Positions 1 through 6,423 of a DNA stretch of 21,735 nucleotides are shown one piece after another; within the stretch, counting starts at the first letter, position 1; the number at the start of each line of letters is the position of its first letter. The DNA comes from a virus, in IMG/VR virus record IMGVR_UViG_3300008108_000672, positions 1-21,735 of that record. The stretch is one strand, 5' to 3'. The position numbers and the translations under genes are program-made. The notes beneath the pieces were generated by a model. That model worked only from the letters and a program-made list of their open reading frames with translations. It searched no databases and was not told the DNA's origin.

Positions 1-218
1 AGGGCCGTTACGGTATAATTAAAGGGTACCAAATGGTAGGAGCTATAAAAGAAGACAACGGCTTTGTGTCCTACTTCGAATCACTTTGTAAGTTCGTAGA
101 GACAGCTAGAAAAGAAGGTAGCGTATATAAAGGATACGATGAAGAATCTGGAAGTAGCACTGGTTATCTAAAAGCTCAACAATCTTTATTGTATCAAATA
201 GCTAATGAAAAATTTTAA
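1..218 (+). CDS. C-terminal part of an unrecognised phage protein (5' end outside window)
   Basis: The reading frame is open from the left edge (first full codon at base 3) to a TAA at 216-218, so the gene starts upstream of the window; the ATG at 33 is probably internal. The visible 72 residues are rich in Tyr, Gly and Lys, with no signal peptide or membrane segment and no motif I recognise. The next gene starts 20 bases downstream on the same strand, so it probably belongs to the same run of head-associated genes. No function can be given. Confidence 0.6.
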   Translation, partial: GRYGIIKGYQMVGAIKEDNGFVSYFESLCKFVETARKEGSVYKGYDEESGSSTGYLKAQQSLLYQIANEKF

Positions 219-238
219 TATTAAAAGAATAATAAACG

Positions 239-517
239 ATGAAACACATAAAACTGTTTGATATATTGAAAGAAAATGAGGTAAACGAACAACCAATCGC
301 GCCAACCCAACCAGCTCAAACAAAGCTAAAAACTAGCACTGGTAAAACTATAGCAAAAAGAATGGAATCGAACGCTCCTTTGATGGATCTAATAAAAGGC
401 ATTAAGAATCAACAAGAAATTTCTGACGTTTTAAATAAAATAATAGAACTTTTACCACAAATGACTGTATCTAACAGATCCGCTGTGATAAATTCTATAA
501 ATGCAAAGTTTAAGTAA
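239..517 (+). CDS. Small putative head-internal protein with capsid-targeting-like N-terminus
   Basis: 92 residues, unrecognised as a family. The first 12 residues, MKHIKLFDILKE, form a short basic/hydrophobic peptide ending in L-K-E. This resembles the T4 capsid-targeting sequence, about 10 residues that are cut off after an L/I-x-E by prohead protease gp21; a gp21-type protease is encoded at 14444-15082. After it come a Pro/Gln/Thr-rich linker (about 17-40) and a helical C-terminal part (about 45-92). The ATG follows an A-rich leader with no Shine-Dalgarno sequence. The downstream gene begins 8 bases after the stop. That it is packaged in the capsid is inference from the N-terminus and the neighbours; it could equally be an unrelated small cytoplasmic protein. 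Confidence 0.7.
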   Translation: MKHIKLFDILKENEVNEQPIAPTQPAQTKLKTSTGKTIAKRMESNAPLMDLIKGIKNQQEISDVLNKIIELLPQMTVSNRSAVINSINAKFK

Positions 518-525
518 ACGAGAAC

Positions 526-1821
526 ATGCATAATTTATCTAGACATCATATAAAATATGTTTTAGGTATAGAAGTTCCGTTAAACGAATCAATATCGATA
601 CCGCAAGATAAACTTCCGTTAATAGTAGAACAACAGCTGTTATACGAAGGTTTTATAGATACGTTGAAATCTTTTGCTGGAAATGTAACAGATAGTTTTT
701 TAAAGGGGTTTAAAGACTTTAAGGATTTTGCATCTACTCTCTACACCGTTATAAAAGACGGACTATCTACCAATTTCGCTAACTCTTTGATAAGAACATT
801 TGAAAAGAGCGAAATAAAAAAAACAATAGACGCGGTTTTACAAAAAATACAAAAAGGCGAACTACTAAACGATATTTTACAAAAAATAAAGAATATTAGC
901 AATCCTATAGGAAAGTTAATAGCATCAATAGGTTTTAGCGTAGTAGCAAAATTTTTTTACGACAAATTTAAGAGCGTAGATCTATCAAAAGATAGCATAA
1001 AACAAGAGGTTTTAAAATATTTGCAAAGCTACCTATCAGACGCAGCTATAGAAACGCTAAGTGGATTCGTAACAGGCGGATTCTCTTCGTTAAAAAGTTG
1101 GCTTGAAAAAATAGGAATAGGAATAGCTACGATATACAATACTTTAAAATCAACTATAGATGCTTTTAAAGACGCTTTCGAAAAAATAAAATCAGGAGGA
1201 AACCCAATGTTAGCAAAATTAGTAAGAGAAGAGTGTTGTTCAAGATCAATATCTTTGAATGAAACAGCGAATAGACTGTTGCTATCCGAAGGCATGATCT
1301 ACCACTTAGACAATAAGATAGATCTTAACGAATCAATATACAGACCGCAATCGTCCAAGTTTCTTGAACTGTTTGAAGAAGCTAGAGTTTTATACGAAAA
1401 CAATAAGCTGCAATTATCAGAACAAGATGAGTGGTACTTCAACAATACAGATCTAGGAAAATGGGGAATGTACGAAGGCGTAAGAGTGCCGTTAGACTTT
1501 CCTATGACTCTAGAATTCTTGATGGAAGTCAAAAGCAAGTCAAAGAAAAAGCAACCAGAGCTAAACAAACCCAAGCGCGGAGGACCCAAAAAGTTCTACG
1601 TTTACGTTAGAAAGCCTGGTGGAGGAATAAAGAAGCTGACTTTTGGAGACACCACTGGCTTAAGCGCAAAGATAAACAATCCAGAGGCGAGGAAGTCGTT
1701 CGCAGCAAGACACAAGTGTTCCCAAGCAAAAGACAAGACCACACCAAAATACTGGAGTTGCAGACTTCCACGGTATGCAAGCCTATTGGGACTCAAATCA
1801 AACTTCACAGGCTTTTGGTAA
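526..1821 (+). CDS. Mosaic head-associated protein with conserved phage C-terminal domain and internal repeat
   Basis: 431 residues. The last ~120 residues carry a signature I remember from many uncharacterised proteins of marine T4-type phages: basic KxxGGPKKFYVYV, KKLTFGD, then ARKSF-ARH-C and YWSCRLPRY (H/C and C residues near 394-413). Residues ~42-225 are long amphipathic helices. The peptide LNESI-x2-PQ...K...LYE occurs twice, at 19-41 and 267-291, and the underlying DNA shares 13 identical bases (583-595 and 1327-1339). Both copies contain L-N-E|S, a fit to the T4-type prohead protease site. This suggests that a 248-codon module was inserted in frame near the N-terminus of a shorter ancestral protein. 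An internal ATG at 1207 could mark an old gene start. Role beyond probable virion association is unknown. Confidence 0.75.
   Translation: MHNLSRHHIKYVLGIEVPLNESISIPQDKLPLIVEQQLLYEGFIDTLKSFAGNVTDSFLKGFKDFKDFASTLYTVIKDGLSTNFANSLIRTFEKSEIKKTIDAVLQKIQKGELLNDILQKIKNISNPIGKLIASIGFSVVAKFFYDKFKSVDLSKDSIKQEVLKYLQSYLSDAAIETLSGFVTGGFSSLKSWLEKIGIGIATIYNTLKSTIDAFKDAFEKIKSGGNPMLAKLVREECCSRSISLNETANRLLLSEGMIYHLDNKIDLNESIYRPQSSKFLELFEEARVLYENNKLQLSEQDEWYFNNTDLGKWGMYEGVRVPLDFPMTLEFLMEVKSKSKKKQPELNKPKRGGPKKFYVYVRKPGGGIKKLTFGDTTGLSAKINNPEARKSFAARHKCSQAKDKTTPKYWSCRLPRYASLLGLKSNFTGFW
583..595 (+). repeat. Direct repeat copy 1 flanking an inserted module
   Basis: AACGAATCAATAT, identical to bases 1327-1339, 744 bases (248 codons) apart in the same frame. 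Similarity continues through an ACCGCAA a few bases further on in both copies. It lies inside the gene at 526-1821. Confidence 0.6.
1327..1339 (+). repeat. Direct repeat copy 2 flanking an inserted module
   Basis: Second copy of the 13-base repeat at 583-595, encoding the second N-E-S-I. Consistent with insertion of the intervening module by recombination at short homology, or with local duplication. Confidence 0.6.
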
Positions 1822-1830
1822 TACTAAGCT

Positions 1831-2094
1831 ATGGAAAGACCATACACAGATACAATAGAAGACAATAGTTGCGTTATAAGAGAGTTCGACGAGAACATAG
1901 ACCCTATAGAGCTCATGTGGCACAGGGACAACGAACACAGAATAATAGAAGCTGTAGAACCCACAGATTGGCTCGTACAATTTGACAACGAATTACCGAT
2001 TTCTCTAGATAAACCCATATTTATACCTAAACACGCTTGGCACCGAACCATAAAAGGCACAGGAAAGCTAAGGATAAAGATAACAAAGCTGTAA
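1831..2094 (+). CDS. Conserved small phage protein, cupin-like pattern, function unknown
   Basis: 87 residues, acidic N-terminal half. The pattern W-H-R-D-x-E-x-R ... D-W-x-x-Q-x-D-N-E-L-P ... F-I-P-K-x-x-x-H-R-x-x-K-G-T-G is one I recall from small hypothetical proteins of tailed phages of aquatic bacteria. The spaced His residues and the strand-rich ending L-R-I-K-I would suit a small beta-barrel such as a cupin, but no metal-binding set can be assigned with confidence. The ATG is 9 bases after the preceding stop with no Shine-Dalgarno sequence. The overlapping minus-strand frame is a shadow. No enzymatic role is claimed. Confidence 0.8.
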   Translation: MERPYTDTIEDNSCVIREFDENIDPIELMWHRDNEHRIIEAVEPTDWLVQFDNELPISLDKPIFIPKHAWHRTIKGTGKLRIKITKL

Positions 2095-2161
2095 GCTAGT
2101 TAAGATATTGTTCACCAAAATCCATTTATGGAAGCTGATAGTAAAATTCAAAAGAAACTAA

Positions 2162-2368
2162 ATGACTTGGAGATCCAAATTCTTAAGCAACGTAGCTACA
2201 ACGTGTCTGATGCTAGCGATGTTTTTCAACCCGCTTGGCTTCGACGCGCTATTCAAACTAGTGATGGACTGGACAGGTTCTTATTGGATTACGGATTTAC
2301 TTTTCTATTCCGTTGCGCTTTTGTTTCTTGGCTTGTATTTATTATTCAGAAAACTATCTAAAAAATGA
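2162..2368 (+). CDS. Small two-helix membrane protein
   Basis: 68 residues with two hydrophobic segments, about 9-30 and 43-63, an intervening D-W-T-G-S-Y-W-I-T-D loop and a basic tail (FRKLSKK). The compact N-P-x-G-F-D ... T-G-S-Y-W-x-T-D pattern resembles a family I recall from marine phages with no known role. I prefer this frame to the overlapping 2128-2361 frame for two reasons: it gives a coherent membrane protein, and its stop overlaps the next start as ATGA (2365-2368), as in the next gene pair. The 67 bases before it contain only a weak promoter-like CCATTTATG at 2122-2130. Without a lysin next to it, a holin role would be a guess. Confidence 0.75.
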   Translation: MTWRSKFLSNVATTCLMLAMFFNPLGFDALFKLVMDWTGSYWITDLLFYSVALLFLGLYLLFRKLSKK

Positions 2369-2622
2369 TTAGCTTATTAGCCATACTATTTGAGGCAGAA
2401 AGGACAAAGTCGGGCATAAAAGTCAAGAAGGCGTACCTAACAAAGGATAAAGCCGCAATGAAGCGTGAGATAGAGAGGACGTCTAAGTTGAGCGATAAAG
2501 ATCCTTCAGCTTACTGTAAATGGGAAGCTGATTACGCAGACAAAGACAAGAAGAAAAAATACAAAACAAAAAAATCGAAAGCTACCACAGCTTACGAAAA
2601 AAGATTCGGTAAAAGCAAATGA
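2365..2622 (+). CDS. Small basic head-internal-like protein (capsid-targeting N-terminus)
   Basis: 85 residues, very Lys-rich. It begins MISLLAILFE|AE, a hydrophobic 10-residue leader ending L-F-E|A, very like the 10-residue targeting peptide that T4 internal proteins lose to gp21. The rest is basic, ending in a Lys cluster, A-Y-E-K-R-F-G-K, as expected of a DNA-associated internal head protein. The segment D-P-S-A-Y-x-x-W-x-A-D is familiar from uncharacterised marine phage proteins. It overlaps both neighbours by the 4 bases ATGA, indicating translational coupling. Packaging in the head is inference; the family function is unknown. Confidence 0.8.
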   Translation: MISLLAILFEAERTKSGIKVKKAYLTKDKAAMKREIERTSKLSDKDPSAYCKWEADYADKDKKKKYKTKKSKATTAYEKRFGKSK

Positions 2623-2891
2623 TAAGCCTACTACAAATACTAAACGAAGCGTTTTCAGCTAACGTAGAAAAAGCGTTGGCAAACAAAGCAAAAGCTACTG
2701 GAATATCAAAGACTGTACTTAAGCAAGTATACGAAAAAGGTTTGGCTGCCTGGAAAAGGGGACACAGACCGGGAGCGAGCCAACACCAATGGGCTATGGG
2801 CAGAGTTAACAGCTTCGTTACTGGAAAAGGCGGTGCGAGGAAAGCCGACAAAGGACTATGGAAAAAAGCGAGAAAAAGCAAAAAGAAATAA
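2619..2891 (+). CDS. Small basic conserved phage protein with capsid-targeting-like N-terminus
   Basis: 90 residues. Starts MISLLQILNE|AF, almost the same leader as the preceding gene (MISLLAILFE), with L-N-E|A as predicted cleavage site. The body has a pattern I recall from phage hypothetical proteins: G-I-S-x-x-x-L-K-x-V-Y-x-x-G-x-x-A-W-x-x-G-H-R-P-G-x-x-x-x-Q-W-x-x-x-R-V-N-S-F. The C-terminus is a run of Lys/Arg. The ATG overlaps the upstream stop as ATGA, and the next ATG follows one base after the stop. Being basic and targeted in the same way as its neighbour, it is probably a second internal head protein; direct evidence is lacking. Confidence 0.85.
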   Translation: MISLLQILNEAFSANVEKALANKAKATGISKTVLKQVYEKGLAAWKRGHRPGASQHQWAMGRVNSFVTGKGGARKADKGLWKKARKSKKK

Positions 2892-2892
2892 A

Positions 2893-3609
2893 ATGAAAAA
2901 TATAGACATACAAAGCTTTAGGACTAAATTGTTAGAAGAACAAACAGAGTGGCCAAAAGAAATGCAATCCAGATACCGTGGCGAATATTTGTTTATTCAC
3001 GATGATAGCAAACCGGGTTTTTACGGAGTAAAAGACTTGAAAACTGGACAAATGGTTGGTAGAGTTGGTTTTAAATCAGTTGAACAAGCTAAAGAATACG
3101 CGGCCGATTTAATAAAACCTCAAGGAGGAAGACAGTCTAGCCATTTTGAAGAAAACATTGACTTACCTGGAGATCAAGAAAAAATAGACGTAGCAGAACC
3201 AAAAGGAAAGATAACTAAGGCCGACTTCGAAAAGCTAAGATCTATGAAAAAGGGAAAGTCCCTAAAAAAAGAAACCGTAAACATGGATGAATTAAGAATG
3301 GTATTAGCTAGACTTAAACAAAAGAATCCAGGAAAGAAAATAACATACGATTTTATTAAAAATCCTAAATACCCAAAAGGCTATGTAATTAGAATAGATG
3401 GTAAAATAATATCAGAAACATCTATGTCAAGCGATCACGAAGTGGCAATGGCAATGAGCAGTCTAAAGGAGATAGTTAGCAACGCTTCTCAACTAATGGA
3501 CAAGCTTGGAGGAATGGAAAGAGATATTCCAGGTTGGATACAGGACCACATAACAAACGCAGAGAACTACATAGAACAAGCAAACCAAGGCTTTCACGAG
3601 CTACAATAA
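2893..3609 (+). CDS. Head-associated protein with conserved C-terminal helical motif
   Basis: 238 residues from the ATG at 2893, one base after the upstream stop; the frame extends back to 2833, but that part lies inside the previous gene. The N-terminus MKNIDIQSFRTKLLE|EQ ends in L-L-E, again matching a targeting peptide. Residues ~25-75 form a small alpha/beta domain (Y-R-G-E-Y-L-F-I ... G-F-Y-G-V-K-D). A Lys-rich linker follows, then a domain around 135-175. The last ~50 residues, with M-D-K-L ... D-I-P-G-W-I-Q-D-H-I-T-N-A-E-N-Y-I, are a motif found at the ends of many short phage proteins (L-P-x-W-V-x-x-K-I-x-x-A-x-x-Y-I). Function is unknown. Confidence 0.8.
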   Translation: MKNIDIQSFRTKLLEEQTEWPKEMQSRYRGEYLFIHDDSKPGFYGVKDLKTGQMVGRVGFKSVEQAKEYAADLIKPQGGRQSSHFEENIDLPGDQEKIDVAEPKGKITKADFEKLRSMKKGKSLKKETVNMDELRMVLARLKQKNPGKKITYDFIKNPKYPKGYVIRIDGKIISETSMSSDHEVAMAMSSLKEIVSNASQLMDKLGGMERDIPGWIQDHITNAENYIEQANQGFHELQ

Positions 3610-3612
3610 AAG

Positions 3613-3622
3613 CATATTTATA
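3613..3622 (+). promoter_or_regulatory. Candidate late promoter motif
   Basis: CATATTTATA 4 bases before the ATG at 3627. It belongs to a family of matching sites: 5527-5534, 6022-6033, 10363-10371, 12486-12496, 15103-15112, 18256-18265 and 19994-20002. Promoter function is inferred from position and recurrence. Confidence 0.6.
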
Positions 3623-3626
3623 AGAT

Positions 3627-4562
3627 ATGAACTTGGACGCGCTAATAATAAAACAGATTTTGCTCGAAGCTGACAAAGAGCAACCTGAACAAGAAGAAAA
3701 AAAGGAACTAACTCCCTTTGAACAAGATCCAATGGGCTTCATACTAAAGAAGTACGCAAGCCTAAACGAACTCTTGACTGAACTGATGACAGATTCTTTC
3801 AAAGAGTACCTCAATGCGATATTCATAGTGGCACCAAAACCAACCACATTCAAAGTATTGCTACACAACGGCCAGTACTTCTTTTTGACGTACCTAAACA
3901 AGGCGTACCAAGCAACAATATCAGGTAAGAACTACTACTTAATGACGCTTGGAGAAAAGCAACTTTGTATGCAAGCAATCGCAAGACTTTTACGCTTTGG
4001 GTCACCGCTAAAAACAAAAGGACCAGAGGGCGCCGAGCAAGACACTGGAGCAGCGGAAGGCGAAACAGGCGGAGAAACAGTAACACCAGAAACACCGCCA
4101 GCAGAGGGAGGAGAAGAATTGAAAGAAGCTTCGATATTGGCTGAAATACTAAAAAGACAACTATTTAATGAAGCAGTAAAAGGCGCTAGTAGACCATCAA
4201 CCGGTAACGAAACTTCTTTAAAAGAGGGATTAGTTTGTCTATTTTACGACGTTTTTAAAATACCTTCATTGGTGACTGAAATAGAAGATCTACACGCGTT
4301 AGTTACTACAAAACAAGCAGCAAGTGAAATAAAAGAAGAAGATGTAACAAAAGTAACTAATAAAATATCTCAAGTATATAATAAAAATAAACAATATTAT
4401 GGCTCCGGAAAATCAATGCCAGAGAATCTTGATCTATATGTTAAGTATGTATTTTTAACCGGACAAGAAATAGATACACTAACAAATGCAATATCCGCAG
4501 CCGCTTCTATACATAAAGAAGTTTGCTGTATCATTAAAAGAAGAAAAAGCTCAAGCGGGTAA
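3627..4562 (+). CDS. N-terminal part of a large mosaic head-associated protein (frame broken near 4515)
   Basis: The open frame is 311 residues, but the real protein probably continues in frame +1 as the part ending at 5493, giving about 621 residues. The leader MNLDALIIKQILLE|AD ends in L-L-E|A (E14), a targeting-type site. Residues ~30-130 form a conserved domain (D-P-M-G-F-I-L-K-K-Y-x-S-L ... V-A-P-K-P-T-T-F-K-V-L-L-H-N-G-Q-x-F-x-L-T-Y) that I recall from marine T4-type phages without a function. A Gly/Glu/Thr/Pro linker follows (~133-165), then L-K-E|A (E167) and a new AT-richer module starting about 183. From about residue 297 the frame reads an unlikely sequence (EVCCIIKRRKSSSG) and stops, whereas the +1 frame continues sensibly with K-K-F-A-V-S-L-K-E-E. 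Confidence 0.75.
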   Translation: MNLDALIIKQILLEADKEQPEQEEKKELTPFEQDPMGFILKKYASLNELLTELMTDSFKEYLNAIFIVAPKPTTFKVLLHNGQYFFLTYLNKAYQATISGKNYYLMTLGEKQLCMQAIARLLRFGSPLKTKGPEGAEQDTGAAEGETGGETVTPETPPAEGGEELKEASILAEILKRQLFNEAVKGASRPSTGNETSLKEGLVCLFYDVFKIPSLVTEIEDLHALVTTKQAASEIKEEDVTKVTNKISQVYNKNKQYYGSGKSMPENLDLYVKYVFLTGQEIDTLTNAISAAASIHKEVCCIIKRRKSSSG

Positions 4563-5493
4563 AGCGACAACGTTCGCTAATACAGTATTTAGTAACTCTT
4601 TTGATGCAAACGTAGATCCTAATGATAAATACGGTACATCTGACAATAAAGATTTGGCAAAGATCTCAGCAAAAATAGCTAGATTCGAAGATTATTTCTA
4701 TGGACCAAAAAGAGGAGGCAAACGTTCTCAAAGCTACATAAATTCTATCACAAAAGATAAAAAGCTACACGGCTCAGTAAATTCAATACTTCAAGCAGTT
4801 GGAAAACCAAAAATAAAAACAGACGGGATAAAACCTGAATATAAGTCAGAAGACGCTTTTTATAAGGCTAATAAAACTATTTTTGATGATCTAGAATCAG
4901 CTATAAAAACTATAAAATCTAAACTAACAGGTTCAGACTCTACTGCAAAGGTTAAAAAGTCTTTTACAAATAGTAGAGATAAATTTATAAGCGATATAAA
5001 AAAATACAAAATAGAAGTAAGTGCAGAAGATAGCAGTAAGTTTTCTAAAGAAATAGAAAAAGAGAACGAAGATTTCATAAAAGTACTATCAATGAAAACT
5101 GCTACATACGAATTAGCGAGTTTGATAATTGATAGGTGGACAGACAAGAATGCTAAAATATCTCCTGCATATAAAAAAATACAAGAAGTATCAAATCCAT
5201 TTGTTGCGTTAACCGCATTTGCAATTGCAGAAGCTGGGTTAAGTCCAAGCTTTTATAAAGTAATAGGTAGCTCTAAATCTTTAATGGGCCACGCCGATTA
5301 TTTCGATGCTAAAGCAGAAGTAGATATTGACTCGAGTAGCACAAAAATGACGCTTGTAGATTCTCCCAAACAGGCTGGCTTCTTACTGTCTTACGTAACC
5401 AAACTAGGAAAAAAGAGCTATTCAACCAAATTAGTATTTAGATTCTCAGGTTCTGAAATAAGAATAGAGGTACAAGAATTGAAAGCACAATAA
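4486..5493 (+). CDS. C-terminal part of the large mosaic head-associated protein
   Basis: The frame is open from 4486, but sensible protein begins at about 4513; the first nine residues overlap coding sequence of the upstream frame and are spurious. Read through, it gives ~325 residues rich in Lys, Ser and Asp, with helical stretches (~60-200), an A-F-A-I-A-E-A-G segment, and a strand-rich C-terminus (F-L-L-S-Y-V-T-K ... L-V-F-R-F-S-G-S-E-I-R-I-E-V). There is no ribosome-binding site or plausible independent start. Best explained as the second half of the gene beginning at 3627, separated by a one-base shift between 4512 and 4521. I recognise no catalytic motif. It may be a variable cargo module carried by the conserved N-terminal domain. 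Confidence 0.65.
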   Translation: MQYPQPLLYIKKFAVSLKEEKAQAGKATTFANTVFSNSFDANVDPNDKYGTSDNKDLAKISAKIARFEDYFYGPKRGGKRSQSYINSITKDKKLHGSVNSILQAVGKPKIKTDGIKPEYKSEDAFYKANKTIFDDLESAIKTIKSKLTGSDSTAKVKKSFTNSRDKFISDIKKYKIEVSAEDSSKFSKEIEKENEDFIKVLSMKTATYELASLIIDRWTDKNAKISPAYKKIQEVSNPFVALTAFAIAEAGLSPSFYKVIGSSKSLMGHADYFDAKAEVDIDSSSTKMTLVDSPKQAGFLLSYVTKLGKKSYSTKLVFRFSGSEIRIEVQELKAQ

Positions 5494-5500
5494 AGATAAA

Positions 5501-5527
5501 GTAACAATAGAATCAAATATTTGTTAC
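5501..5527 (+). other. Small inverted repeat touching a promoter-like motif
   Basis: GTAACAA (5501-5507) pairs perfectly with TTGTTAC (5521-5527), 13-base loop. The right arm abuts the promoter-like ATTTATA. There is no T-run after it on the plus strand, so an intrinsic terminator is unlikely; an operator or chance palindrome is possible. Confidence 0.35.
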
Positions 5528-5534
5528 ATTTATA
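5520..5534 (+). promoter_or_regulatory. Candidate late promoter motif, extended form
   Basis: TTTGTTACATTTATA ends 9 bases before the ATG at 5544. It matches 14 of 15 bases of TTTGTTATATTTATA at 10357-10371, which precedes another gene, so these two sites share an upstream TTTG box as well as the core. Confidence 0.6.
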
Positions 5535-5543
5535 AAAAAAGTT

Positions 5544-6017
5544 ATGAACATATTCTATTTACACGAAGATCCATTAAAAGCTGCTGAAGACCTTTGCGAC
5601 CAACACGTACTCAAAATGGGTATAGAGTCTGCACAAATGTTGTCTACTGCACACTGGATGAATGGATCGACAGCCCCATACAAGAAAGCCCACGTAAATC
5701 ACCCTTCAACAATATGGACTCGCTCATCTAAAAGTCACTACGATTGGTTAATTGAGCACGCAAAAGGCATATTTAAAGAGTACACAAAACGGTACGGTAA
5801 GCAACACAAAACAGAAGGTGTATTGGATTGGTTAGTAGAAAACAGACCTCAACTGCCAAATATAGGCTTTGTTCCCCCTCCTCAATGTATGCCTGAAGAT
5901 TATAAAAATAAAGATACTGTTAAAGCGTATAGAGACTTTTATTTATACGATAAAGTGCTTACAAAAGGATTGAACTACAATAGATCAAATTCGATACCAG
6001 AATGGCTAAGTAATTAG
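5544..6017 (+). CDS. Conserved phage protein of unknown function (CDxHVxKM / AQMLSTAH family)
   Basis: 157 residues. The conserved pattern is easy to recognise from many tailed-phage genomes: M-N-I-F near the start, C-D-x-H-V-x-K-M (19-26), E-S-A-Q-M-L-S-T-A-H (28-37), N-H-P-S-x-I-W-x-R (52-60), E-Y-x-x-R-Y-G-K-x-H-K (79-89), P-P-x-x-C-M-P-x-x-Y, A-Y-R-x-F-Y, and P-x-W at the end. The conserved His, Asp and Cys residues would suit an enzyme or metal-binding protein, but I know of no demonstrated function and do not assign one. It has its own promoter-like motif and stands between the head-associated genes and the spanin-like pair. No signal peptide or membrane segment. Confidence 0.88.
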   Translation: MNIFYLHEDPLKAAEDLCDQHVLKMGIESAQMLSTAHWMNGSTAPYKKAHVNHPSTIWTRSSKSHYDWLIEHAKGIFKEYTKRYGKQHKTEGVLDWLVENRPQLPNIGFVPPPQCMPEDYKNKDTVKAYRDFYLYDKVLTKGLNYNRSNSIPEWLSN

Positions 6018-6021
6018 TACG

Positions 6022-6033
6022 CATATTTATTAA
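6022..6033 (+). promoter_or_regulatory. Candidate late promoter motif
   Basis: CATATTTATTAA, ending 8 bases before the ATG at 6042, in a 24-base gap. Same core as the sites at 3613 and 12486. It would drive the spanin-like pair and possibly terminase. Confidence 0.6.
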
Positions 6034-6041
6034 TAAAACTC

Positions 6042-6419
6042 ATGAGTAGTCTATTATCTTCAATACAAAAAATCGCTTGTCATCAAACAACAAAAAAAGT
6101 TGTTTATATGATAGCTGCGTTATCTGCTATAACGTGTGTAATACTGTTATTTACATTGATACCAAAACAAGATTCAGACCTAAAAAAGAAGATAAAAGAT
6201 CTAGAAGAGCAGTCAAAAAAGCTTGAACAACAACAGCTTTCTTATGATAGTTTGATAAGAGATCAACAAGGCGTAATAGAGACATTAGACTACAAAATAC
6301 ACAACATAAAAGAAAAAACAACAGTTATAAAGGAATATTATATAAAGCAACAAGAGCGCGTAGACACTTTTACCAACACGCAAATAGATTCATTTTTTAA
6401 AGTAAGATACAAATATTAA
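6042..6419 (+). CDS. Membrane-anchored coiled-coil protein, inner-membrane spanin-like
   Basis: 125 residues. A short basic N-terminus is followed by one membrane segment at about 20-40 (V-V-Y-M-I-A-A-L-S-A-I-T-C-V-I-L-L-F), then a long Lys/Glu/Gln coiled coil (~45-110) and a short aromatic tail. This is the layout of an inner-membrane spanin such as lambda Rz: cytoplasmic N-terminus, periplasmic coiled coil. The next gene, 4 bases on, encodes a secreted coiled-coil protein, which supports a two-part lysis unit. Spanins are defined by architecture rather than sequence, so the call is inference; a structural or membrane-anchoring role is the alternative. Expression probably starts from the motif at 6022. 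Confidence 0.7.
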   Translation: MSSLLSSIQKIACHQTTKKVVYMIAALSAITCVILLFTLIPKQDSDLKKKIKDLEEQSKKLEQQQLSYDSLIRDQQGVIETLDYKIHNIKEKTTVIKEYYIKQQERVDTFTNTQIDSFFKVRYKY

Positions 6420-6423
6420 TACT

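Noticed and set aside
1029-1980. Several minus-strand frames in this stretch, and similar ones elsewhere (e.g. 3476-3901, 15911-16237)
   Set aside because: They lie opposite well-supported plus-strand genes, have no start context, and look like reverse translations of Lys/Glu- or Ser-rich coding regions.
2016-2026. CATATTTATAC, a match to the promoter motif
   Set aside because: It is inside the 1831-2094 coding region (K-P-I-F-I-P) and far from the next start (2162), so it is probably chance; left out of the promoter list.
2334-2344. TATTTATTA-like motif 20 bases before the ATG at 2365
   Set aside because: It lies inside the membrane-protein gene in Leu/Phe/Tyr codons, and the two genes are already coupled by overlap; too weak to call.
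2128-2361. 77-residue frame overlapping the membrane-protein gene
   Set aside because: The 2162-2368 frame gives a coherent two-helix protein and overlaps the next start by ATGA, as the next gene pair also does; the 2128 frame has neither feature.
2833-2892. Upstream extension of the gene at 2893
   Set aside because: These codons overlap the conserved end of the preceding gene in another frame; ATG 2893 follows its stop by one base and gives a leader ending in L-L-E.
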